Positions 24,294 through 35,800 of a DNA stretch of 60,000 nt are shown one piece after another (position 1 is the first letter of the stretch; every line of letters starts with the position of its first letter). A model generated the notes under the pieces. That model saw only the letters and a list, made by a program, of their open reading frames with translations. It searched no databases and was not told the DNA's origin. This stretch comes from Membranipora membranacea (taxonomy: Eukaryota; Bryozoa; Gymnolaemata; Cheilostomatida; Membraniporidae). Made by a program: the position numbers and the translations under genes. The stretch is taken from NCBI GenBank assembly GCA_914767715.1, contig OU612073.1, positions 3,908,001 through 3,968,000 of the forward strand, given 5' to 3'.

Positions 24294-27200
24294 GTCATGA
24301 CTCTTCTTATGCTCTGATCTTTTATGGGAAGCATTACAAATACACAGACGAGAGACAGCACATGTTCAAAATTGATGTTACCAAGCTCTACAATGCGCTC
24401 ACACACAGCTTGATTTGCAACATACCGTAAGACGCAATTCATTACAGAGGATAGAGAGCCTTTATCCAAGGATCTTAGATACACATTCAACATTGCTACT
24501 TGGCAGGCCAAGTACATGAGAATGAGACAGTATTCTACATATTGCTTAACTTGAATTGGCCATCAAAAATTGAATCACTGCTGGTACTTCTCATAATCAC
24601 AGTTCAGACAACAAGAACGCCTTGGATTGGAAGTCAACTTGTTTAAATGTCTGTGTAAAATTGTGCAATGTGTTATACTCACTATTTGTAGGCCACAGAA
24701 TGTGGAAGTTTGTCAGCTATATGGAAGTGATGATAAGTCTGCTCAAAGTGCATTTTCTGAAGCCGTTCATATGATGCACTTAAAAATTCACTACAGGCAG
24801 AGGCTAGGTGACAAGATAACTGAAAATAAATCTGTGCAGTGTATTAACGATCAGGATTATGATCTCTTCATTTACTATTCTGGACATGGAGGACCTAACG
24901 GTAAATGGTTACCAGTCGATAAGGAAAGTAAAGCTGACTCAGATGAGGTGCTAGAACACACATTGATAGTGAAAGAACTTGATACGCTGACAGACTGCCC
25001 ATCAAATCCAGAATGCAATAAACTATATGGGTAGGTGAACCAACCCCACCCCCACTTCCCAAGTCGTAATTTTGGAGCATAATAGCGTATCACAATCAAA
25101 CAAAAATGAAGAAATAAGAAACCATGGTCAGGAGTTTATGTGCTATTCTCACAATCACGTAGATAACCTCAATAATAGACATGAATTATTGTTGGACCAT
25201 CTCGCTGACACTCCGCAATAATTCATTGATGATCCCTATGTATTGAATAATCGTGTCTGATCATTACTTGTTTTGTGCAGTGAGACTTGCCAGAGGTCAA
25301 CGTTTGCTTGTGGAACTGTATATCTTTTGAGTGAAAAATTTGAGAATTAATTAAAATTATTAGGTCATTCTAACTAGTTCAAAGAGCATGGAATTAGAAT
25401 GAAATTATGGTAGTAATTTGATTCAAAAGCCAAGCTCATTATAATTGAAAAATATTTGGACATGGAAAAAGCCGGTCATAAAGAATAATGATAATTGTCT
25501 TTTCTTTGACTTCCATGATGATCTGGAATGATGATTCGGCTGTGAATGCAATCTCAAAATGTCAAATTTTTTCCTGGTGGTGAAGGTATATTCGGTCTTT
25601 AGCCTGTCTTGACAAGCTGTCTCCACCCCCCCCCCCCCGAATAAAGCTTATCAAGACAGGCTAATTTGATTTTATTCCAGATCAGTTGGAATGCTTTTTG
25701 ATGCCTGTTACCCTGAGCGTAAGGAGATTCATGCAATGAAAAGGCGTGAAGGAGAGAAGAAACCAACTATTGTATTGATGTATCCACAAGAAGACGAAGA
25801 AGCGTTGATCACCGGAAAAACAGAAACTGGAGAACTCAGCGGAAGTGAGATGACAGAATGGTTCTGCAGATTGCTAAGAAGCGACCTTCATCCTGTACCA
25901 AGCAAAAGCGATGCCCAAATCAAATGCTCAGTGTGCACGACCATCAAGACGGAAATTAAAGACAAATGCGACAGTGCGTACATCAATGGAAAGAGCTTAA
26001 AATCCCACTATGACCACAAACGCTGTTACGATTTCGAGACTCAGTTCCATGTAGATGCTCCAGATGCTGCTTACCTTGCCTACTATCATCCTGAGGGAGT
26101 GGTCTTTAGAGTCTTCCCGTCGAATGAAGGTTAGCGATTTGAAGGCTCATTGGCATCAGTGATATTCATTAGTTTTGTTCTCTTAAGTTTATGCTTAGGT
26201 ATAAGGCAGTTTAGTGGAAACATTGTTAAGGCGCACTGCCACAGGTGATTTTCCCACGAGATTTTTCTTTTACATAAGCTTCCCTTGGAAACTCCCCCCC
26301 CCCCCCCCGCAACAAAACTTGTCAAGACAGGCTATGTTGTCAGGCAAAGCCAATCCATTTTTTAAATCACTAAAAAATTTGTATGAAATGAAGTGATTTA
26401 TGGTTAGCATGTAGAACATGTTTTCTAGTAATGACCTTATTTCCTGACCGTTTGATGTAGAAATTTATTTTTATTGGTAGGTGCTGGACCTGAAGTGATG
26501 ATAAATTTTCAGGATGCGATTAACAGAACTAACATACTGAAGGCAATTAAGAAAAAAGTACCTGAGTGCTCACTTGGTGAGAAACTATATCATAATGAAA
26601 TACATGAATTACATACCAAATTACAAGAGTAGTATGTACAAAATATTAACTGTAATGACAATAATAGCAAATAAAAAATACATAGTCCTGCAAAACAGCG
26701 CAAAAATTTGGAAGGCGAGGAAGATTTTTTATCGTGATAAAAGATTAGACCCTCTAGTCTAAAACAATAATTTCGTAATATTGTTTTCTCTAAACTATAG
26801 CGTTCTTTTGTGTTCATAACATTTGGTAAGGTAAAAAATACTCCGAATCACATGCAAATAAACAAATTATTCAATGATTTTCCTCAACTTCAACGTGTTC
26901 TGTATTTAAAGCATTTCATGCACACTTAATTACAAAGTGATAGAGAGAGAGGAATATTTTAGCGGTTGAGAGGACTTTCCTTCTCAGTGCTCACATAAGC
27001 CTGAGACCTTCAATAAATGTTACCAAAAATGGGGAGGCACTACTATAGTTTTTTAATTGCTACTATGGTCATACAGTGAAGCCGCCCTGACACAGTATGT
27101 AAAATACTGCACAGCTACAGAACAAAGCCACAACAATTATTCACTACATAGATTTAACACTACACAGATTTACAACTCCTTCTTTTAGACCTGCTGACCA

Positions 27201-28899
27201 AACATGATGGTGGAGATTCTCTCAAGTACCTGTTCCCCAGAGACGAGTGTTTGAAGAGTATACTAGAGCAGTCATCAATCACAACTGAAAAGAAACCAGT
27301 ATCCACAAGACTTCTCTACTACCATGCTGTCAAGAGCCCAGTTCAGGTCATTACTGAGAATATTCAAAAGCACTGATGATATCTATGAGGCTTACTGATA
27401 ATAGTGGTTGTCGCTAGCCTTAATTTTTTTTTAAGTCATACGGGTTTAAAAAAACAAAAATCGTGGCCGCGCGAACAAGGCAAGGTTGTCACTGTAGTAT
27501 TATCAATTTCTAGGAAATGATGTTTATTGATGATTTTTTAAAGGTGGAGATCAAAGGAATGAAGATGTACCTAAACATAGGCAGCGACGATTTGAAAAAA
27601 CTGGTGAGTATCCACAATTATACTTTTTGTTATGCTTGATATATTATTTTCTCTTACTCTCATTCCTCCTGAGGCAACACAAATAGAGATCCATAAAAAT
27701 TCAGGGTTGAATTTCATTTTCAAATTTTACAATATGAAGGCTTCAACTGAACAACTGTAGTCAACTAAACAACGGGCAGTTGTAAAGCCATTTTAAACAC
27801 AATTATCAGTGAGCCATACAGCATACAGAGACTGTGGTCGAGCCTCCATGGGACCTTGACTCACTTTGAAGTTTAATCTTCTCTTACCTCAGGTGAAAGA
27901 ATGGGAAAATACTGGGTCAGCGCTACTACCCAATATTCTTGTTCAAGTAGTGAACATGTTCTATCAGTCCAGAGATCAAGGTATTATATTTTTCATTGAT
28001 CTTGTTTTAGCCTAAAAATGGAATAATGAGTAGTCCTGCCATGCAGCCCCTGATTCAGCGTGACTACCTGATCTTGTCCTTGAAATTTCTGTTGACATTT
28101 AAACCATGTGTGTTGACAGTGCGTTTCAAAACGTGGTTATTTTGTAATTCAACTTCCAAATATTTAATAAAGAGTATTACTTAACATCATTTTGTAAATT
28201 GGCTGGTGCTGTGTTCTCAGGTTATCTTTGATTGTACAAACTTTAATTTTATTCTTTGTTGCTTCACCATTAAATAGGGTTATTAACAGTGGTGTGTCCA
28301 AGAGCCATGAATACTATTTTATCTAAATACCTTGAACTTATTTCAGAAAACCATGTCCGAATACAGTTTCTCAGACTTCTCTTAGAAGATAAGAAGGTCG
28401 GTACTAAGGACCTTAAAAGTGAGCAAACATGGGACAGGCTTATGGAAATGGCAACCAAGGCCACTGTTCACCCCAGATCAGAGACTGACTACTTACAGAG
28501 GCGATTCAAAATAACTATACCACAAGACCGAGATGAGCTGTGCAGGTAAACAAATGAGAACACATTTCACTACATAAAATTAGTACTAATGGCCTAATGG
28601 AATTTTCTGTGTGTTATATCTTGAACTTCCAGAGGCACAAGTATATAACATTAACCTACCTATTAATACTGACTTGCATTTAGTTTTGAAGCCAAACGCA
28701 ATCAAAAGGGAGAGAAATTGTGTATAACGATGTTATCATGCATCATGCTCCATCTCCATTGAGTTACTGTCTTGCTATCACTATTGCTATCCATCCCAAA
28801 AATCTAGGAATTGAACCTGTGGGTTCACTAAAATAATTTTTATTTATTATTATTAGCATCGAATTGATAGAAGATGAAGGAGACAAGCCGTCTTATTAA
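24294..28899 (+). CDS. caspase-fold protein (peptidase C14-like) with His-Cys dyad, nine exons, 5' end open
   Basis: Exons: 24294-24426, 24692-25030, 25681-26129, 26481-26576, 27189-27346, 27544-27603, 27893-27980, 28278-28545 and 28857-28899 (TAA). Every junction agrees in phase, giving about 544 residues. Exon 1 starts the fold with SSYALIFYGKHYKY (strand 1). Exon 2 carries the catalytic His in DLFIYYSGHGGPNGKWLPVD. Exon 3 carries the catalytic Cys in GMLFDACYPE. The SGHGG and DAC forms resemble metacaspase/paracaspase-type C14 members more than the SHG/QACRG of the caspase at 1.4-2.4 kb. The remaining 330 or so residues (for example PRDECLKSILEQSS and QFLRLLLEDKKVGTKD) are not recognised and are largely helical. 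The first exon begins in phase 1, so at least one exon is missing; the Cys-rich exons just upstream may supply it. Protease activity is inferred from the dyad only. Confidence 0.8.
25600..25663. repeat. palindromic repeat, family P, copy 1
   Basis: The left arm TAGCCTGTCTTGACAAGCT and right arm AAGCTTATCAAGACAGGCTA surround a C run. Related copies lie at 26292-26334, 29710-29761 and 41961-41996. This copy ends only 17 bases before the acceptor of a C14-like exon at 25681, so it sits in the polypyrimidine/branch region. Confidence 0.85.
26292..26334. repeat. palindromic repeat, family P, right half (copy 2)
   Basis: A C run of about 16 is followed by ACTTGTCAAGACAGGCTA, the same order as in the copy at 25600-25663. 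The left arm is not recognisable. Confidence 0.7.
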
Positions 28900-29557
28900 C
28901 ACAAGTGCAAAAAGAATCAACAGACTTCAAACACAACGACCACAGTCAAACATACACCCAAATTAAGCCATAGTGGATATGAAATATTCCTTCAACTGAA
29001 GTTGTCCCTCATATCATAGACGCGATACAGTAGCTGCAGACACATTGATAACTTTATCAGCCCTTACTTCTTGTTCTGTATGTGACAGTATAGGACAACT
29101 ACTGCTAGAGTGTGAATCATAGCTTCCCTATAGATCGCTCAACATCATCATCTAATCATTAATTTCTTAGATTTTGTATCAAAGTTTGCTATTTCTAAAC
29201 TTCTTATATTTTGCAACCAAATGGCTTTGAGTAACCGTAGCTACTAACAGCCAGTCATTACTGACAGTCACATGGCTGCTGGGTGTTACTCGGACTTTAT
29301 CAAAATTTACACATTTATTAAACTTCTGGTTTATTCTTTTATTACTCAAAATAAACTGTATTCAATTTTCCACCTTTATTCACGATTACCAAACCAACGA
29401 TAAAATGACTCTCCAATACGGGAACGGTGTCTTAACTCTTTGCTATGTACATGATATGTCCCTATGAGACTAGAGGAGAGTTAATGGATGATGATCAGAG
29501 GCACAAAACAAAATCAGTTAACCTACCTGACCAATTTGATATAGTGTATGGTACTGC

Positions 29558-29591
29558 AGGGAGGGTGGGAGGGTATATCCCACCCTCCCTG
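29558..29591. terminator. G-quadruplex motif inside a hairpin between convergent genes
   Basis: GGGAGGGTGGGAGGG at 29559-29573 is a canonical four-run motif with single-base loops. It is followed after TATA by TCCCACCCTCCCTG, which pairs with it to form a 14-bp stem. Short-loop motifs of this type are known to fold very stably. Its place between two converging 3' ends suggests transcript termination or pausing, which is inference. Confidence 0.55.
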
Positions 29592-29709
29592 GGTACTGTG
29601 AACAACAAAACATGCTGACAAGTTAACATCAGATGTTATCCCTTTGAAAACAATGGCGAAAATATAGATAATTTCCAAGGCATACATACATCAATGCTTG
29701 TAATGGGGG

Positions 29710-29761
29710 TAGCCTGTCTGGACAAGCTTTGTTGGGTGTCTAGCTTTGTCAAGACAGGCTA
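29710..29761. repeat. palindromic repeat, family P, copy 3
   Basis: TAGCCTGTCTGGACAAGCTT on the left, CTTTGTCAAGACAGGCTA on the right, and a short GT-rich loop. Same arms as at 25600 and 41961. Confidence 0.85.
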
Positions 29762-29856
29762 GCAATATACATACACAGCAGGTAACATTATGATTGTGTT
29801 TATATCACTGATTATGTCCACATACTACCTGCTCCGCCTAAATATTCATCATTTCT

Positions 29857-32800
29857 TCACTCGTCTGTTTTGGCGATGAGACATCCAAAGATGAGAACAG
29901 AATCCTACAGAAAACAAAACAATAATTGCCCTATACAATAACAACATTATGATTGTCTATTCGATCCTTCAATAAAAGGCAGTTAGTTATATTGTGGAGT
30001 AATCACAATCCGAGCTTGTCAGTCATGATACTGAGGAGAGGGAAAGATGGGCAAGAAATTACTACAAATCTGGTCAGCTCGTACAGTGGGTCAGTGATGT
30101 GACCAGCTCATTGTTGTCACCATTCTATAGCCAACAATTTGTGGACTGTATATTATCAATTACCCTGGAGGAGTAACATCTTGCAGCAGTTCGCAGTTCG
30201 CCATTTCCAACATGCTTAAAATAGCTAAACTTATAGCTAGCTAACATTTACTCACCCACTTACTATACACTACAACCTCAGCAAACCAAATATAAGTGTT
30301 AGCTAACATTAAGTCACCCCTAAGCTAGATGAACTAAGCTCCTCTAGGGTGGTCAGAAATGATGCTTCATCAATATTTTTTTCTAGTAGGTCAAGTATAT
30401 GGGGCTGAAAAAACTTAGGCTTAAAAAAATCCCATATCTTCAGTGGTGTCATGAATCACACGCCTGAAAATGCCTAGATCAAGTATGATCCAGTTCGCTT
30501 TCAATATGAGTTGGAGCTGCCGCTGGCTCACCAGTATAATGTGAACAACCGGAATGTGGGTAGATTGGAGTAAACTACTTTATCTAGACTATGTAAACTC
30601 CTTTATCTAGACTATGTAAACTCCTTTATCTAGACTATGTAAACTCCTTTATCTAGACTATGTAAGCTACTTTATCTAGACTATGCCAATATGATTAGCC
30701 ATAACATTTAAATACTTATATTGTAAACTTGGAGTTTTATATGTTCATGTTATAAGCTATCCGATATACTTTGTAAGATCGACTCACCGCGTGATTAGTG
30801 ATACTGCTGCACATCTCCATCTCTAGAGTGTTAGGACCCACAATCATCTCTGATTTCAGGTTCACACTCATGTGCTTCTAAAATAGTAAGAGGTGGTGTT
30901 GGTAATGTAAACGCAAGGTTGTTTCTTGTCACCAAAGATTCACAGATATGACTATATATATATGATACAGCTTACACCTCTTCACAAACAATCCTAATAA
31001 CTCTCATACTGATACGCTGACATACTGATAACTGATACAAGAAGTTTTCATCATTATTTCTGTGAATTTGATGGTTTTGACTTTTGAGCCGGTTCTCTAA
31101 TATTAATCCGTCAAGAAGAGAAACCCTAGCCTCTCAGTCGCTTAAATGTCACAACTTGTGAGAAATGGTAATCCAACTCACAATTTTGTGAATGCTCTAA
31201 ATAAAATGAATACAATAGGAATTGCTAAGTGTAAATTGTATGATTAGGAGAATGGGAGCCGCAACCTTATCAGGCTAGATTTCCCGACAATAAGTTGGCA
31301 TAAAAGCTGACTGATGGTCCTTGCAAGGTGAGTGAAGTTGGTGGGTCGGACGGATAAAGGAGCTACGATGGATTCTGTTTGAGGTAAAGGTATCCCCACA
31401 CACAGACTGCTTCCAGCTACAACGCAATAAACTCATGGTGAAAGACCAAACTACTCAATTGAGATGTTGAGTATGACACGCATCAGGTGAAAACTTACGG
31501 GGTTGGCGGGTTTGATATCCGTCCCATTAATAGTGAATGTTTTAAAAGGGAATGCTGCATCAGTGTTTAATATGAGAGGTTGTTCTGTGATATCCTCACT
31601 CTGAGGGAGACTCGGCTGATTCCTGTAGTAAACTACTGTCAGCCTGGCAACACCTGTAAAACGCAAATACACAAAAATAGAAGCTGATATAAAATTGAAT
31701 ATTAGAAACATAACGGTCATAAATACGTACATGTTAATAGTGGCAAAGCAGGAGGTTCCTGCCCTAAAGCCAGACAATATTAATTGAGACCGGAATTTGA
31801 GATGATAACAGGTCACTGGTTACCATACTGGGATTTTCAAAATTTTCTTTATTGGTTAGCCGTGGGTCTGCTGTATTGGTCTCATTGGTTGCCTCATTGG
31901 AAGAATGAATCATGGCGGCGGATAATTCTATGATATGGATGTAAATGTAGGCTGTAGGGCCAGTTATACACATTTATTGTCCAAACCAGAACAGCTTGTT
32001 TATACCAGCATACAGAGGACATCATTTGAATTTTGAATAAAAATAATGTAGACTACAAGCAGGTATGATTAGAGTTGTATTTACATCGTTCGTGCGGAGC
32101 TTTAAATTTGAATTTTAGAGAGTAAGTGAGTCCAGGTGGTTGTGTGACTAGCTGTGGCTCCAGAAAAAAGTCTCCTATATACAAATTATCAGGGTGTTTA
32201 TCTAAGTGTGTTACGACTATATCTGTGATCCACCGCCGCAACCTGTAAGAAATAACGGGGGAAATAAATACCTCATAGATGAGAAGGGGGTTAGATTCAA
32301 ATACTATATAATTTTAACCCAGATATCCTATGAATTATATCAGTGTAAAAATATTGCTAAACTGCTGTAGAACTAGCTTCCACACTGTATATTGCTTTGG
32401 TCTTACAGTCTTTAAGTTATTTCAGTATTATTATGCTTATGGTTGGCATATAAAGGGGTTCGTGTAATTGTACATGTATTACAACAGTCACAAGTAAATT
32501 AAATCTGAGCTTTTTATTATAAAACTCAAGTAATGACTACCTGGAAATTTTTATATGAGGTATCAGGTCGATGCTGAAACTCTGCCTGGTTTGCTGGTAG
32601 TGGTATTCGGAGTATCAACCACTGCCCACCTATAGGCCACTACCGGTAGCCCAGACAGAGTTTGAGGTAAATCTATGCTGAAATGGGGTATGTGCCAAAC
32701 GAAAGCACGGCTCATAGAAACTAACATCGCTCTCCACTGTTAGCATACAGGATCTCAGAGAAGGTTACGGGTAGTGGGGGACATCGGCTAATTTGGTTGT

Positions 32801-35800
32801 TAAACAAATAGACATTCAGCATAGTGGTACATATATAGATCAGGTTTGATCCATTTGCGATCTGAGTTGCTCCCCCTCCACTGGTCGCCGCAGGCATTTC
32901 CAATGTAAGGGTAGCAACTTTGAAAGCGGGCAAATGAATCAAACTTGATCGAGTACATCAGGGAATTTTGGTCCCAAACTCCCTGAATACATCATTGCAC
33001 AACTCAAAGTTGCCCGCCCTCGTTTGTACTCGGAGGATACACAGACCTTTGCTGTTGTTTGAGTAACATATTAGCCACAAGATGACACTTGCTCTTCTTT
33101 GCCAAGGCACTCGGACTTTTTAAAGCTGTATCTACATAGGCGGCATTCACTCCATGACATATCAACCTATTAACAAAGCGCTGCAGCTTCTCGGAGTAGT
33201 TCTTGGCCTCCGGATGTTTTAGCGCCTGGAAAAATAAAATACAAATTGTTGATGTAATACATGAGATATTGTACCGTCCAGGGGACCGTTGGACGGGGGG
33301 GGGGGGGAGGGGAGTCTTGTGGGTTCAGACTAATAAGATATTGACATGAAAAGGAGGGAAATTTTGCTAACTTTAGACTTTTGAAGTCACCAAAGTTACT
33401 AAATAGAGAGGAAAATGGAACTATTGTTACTCCACAATCACTATATGATTGAGCTTCCCTGATTTATATAATAGTTTGGAATTTGAAAATGAAATTGGAA
33501 ATGTAACCGTCATATACAAAAAATACAAATATTAAAAGGAACAATCATGGGCAGAATCATTGGCCATACAACATAAGCCTACTACATGATCTATACAACA
33601 GACTACTACAATGATTAGATAAGTTCACATTGAGATAGGATATCTTACCAGAGATAGCGGCGTCTCCTTATTAATAGATATAATATCTGGCCATACTCCG
33701 GCTTCTAACAGCCACGTACACACCTCAAACTTATAAAGAGCAGCGGCAAAGTGTAGAGGGGTCCAATTACCTGGGATAGCTCTGTTAATTGACGCTAGAT
33801 ATGATTGTTTATTCTGTAGGATCAAACCTGAGTAACAAAATCAGCCAATTGACCGGGGTTTCACGAAATAAGGAATGAGTGAATTTATTTTCTATTTTAT
33901 CATTCGGGAAATTACTAGTAATAAGCATAATTGTGTAACCTTTTCCCCAATTTTCAAAGGCATCTTTTAGTATTATGATAATTTTGGATGTTACAGAATA
34001 AATGGCCATAATTCAAGAGCCATTTTATTAGAATTGGGAGTTATCATTTTAACGTCAATGAGTTAATAACTCCATATGCTGTTATTACTTTTTTTTAGAC
34101 ATTTTGACATAAACAGGCAGTTTCCCTGTTCACAGTAAACTGCAAATGTCAACGATAAAAAACATGCCTATTAAGCCTCAACATTCCAGGACATTCTCCG
34201 GTCATCCACACTTAACTCAACATCAGTGATTTACTGTCACACCAAGATTATTGGTATTGATAGCATTAAGTAAATTAAATTTATCAATACAATCATATCA
34301 ATCAAGACAACTTGGTTAAACAATACATTAAAACAATATATGACCATTTATATCTATAAAGCAGCTCCATCCAGCACTCTGTGACTCATACCTTCATGAA
34401 GGGTAAGTATAGCAGATATTAGTGACAGGTTATTATCTGTGATCCTCTGTAGACTATTCCATTGTCTCATACAATCCTGTAGCTCCTCAAGCGTATCAAA
34501 CAGATCCGGCTCATCCTATAAATAGTATAGACAGTGAGAACTATGAGCTGTTTCATACAGTAACTTGTCTGCCACAGGTGAAAATTAGAGCAGAGGCAAA
34601 AACTCACACAGACTCACAGGGTAGAATTCTAATTACCCTGTGAGGATCTTGTTTAATCTGTCATTTCTGCTAAAAGTGCCTCCAGAAATTCACAGGAGAC
34701 TCAAATATGACAAGTTTGCAAATAAACAGATGTTGTCAGAATATTGAGCAGCGGTTGCTAAATTAGACATCAGTCATCTAGGTGAAGGCTGAACCAAACA
34801 ATCAATCAGACCTAACACACTGATGACGTGATATACTATTTCATTTACATCTCTGATCGATAGAGAGTGAACTGATTCACTTTTATGATCAGAGATACAC
34901 ATGATAATAGTGTGGTCTCGGTGTCAGTGTGGCCCTAGCATGTAATGTAATATATCCAACATTTACCAATACCGCTTTCATTATTCATGTGTTTCCTTCA
35001 CTTACAGGGTCACAGAGTCTTGACATGAGCACAGTGACACATTTCTTCTGATGGTTTGTCGCCTTCTGCTCGTCGACGTCGCTGACCCCTTGCCCTCTGA
35101 CCTCGTACTGCTGTGAGATTGTACGATACTGCTGACTCCTCCCATTGTCAAACTCAGAAGGGTGACTACATAACTGCGGCACAACTTGACTGTCTGTTGT
35201 ATTCGGAGAAGGAGCTGATGATTTAGCTTTAAAGTAAATGAGAAAAAAGTTAAACAAGTTCTCACCCACAAAACCATCAGGTGGTGACTTTACTGGAGCT
35301 GGGATCTCCTGAAATGGCTGTCAAAGCTAGTCAGACAGGTGAACAAGCAATATTTATCTACTACACCGGTGAGAAACAAATTAGGTGGAACTTGCAGTGA
35401 GCAGTAAAATATTTTCCAAGACTTTCATTGCAAAAAATGTTTGACCTCATCAAGAAAAGTCCCATTGCGTTTCTCTGTTTTTTTGCTCTAGAAGCCAAGG
35501 TCACCATAATCAAATAGCATTAGTTAAATTTCCGGTTATTTCACAAATTACAAGTCAAATAAGTTATTAGTTTTTAAATCGTTTTAAATTAGAAACATAG
35601 ATGCTACTGCACGCGGATACCTAGTACATTTTCCTTACTCAGTTATGTTTTCTGTGGATTGGTCCTGATCATGACATGGTCAACTTGTGAGTTGAGGTAT
35701 GTTGTGTTAATTCTTACCGCAAACTCAAAAGTTGCTATGGTACAAGATCCAATTTTTATTATGCAGTTCACTCTCTGATTATTAGCTTTGTGGAGAATGA

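Larger units (their letters stand above)
28900..29856. other. intergenic interval between convergent gene ends
   Basis: This 957-bp interval separates the stop of the C14-like gene (plus strand) from the stop of the MPP8-like gene (minus strand). It holds a G-quadruplex/hairpin motif at 29559-29590 and a family P palindrome at 29710-29761. AATAAA-type signals (for example AAAATAAACTG near 29346) could serve 3' ends. No gene was seen. Confidence 0.6.
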
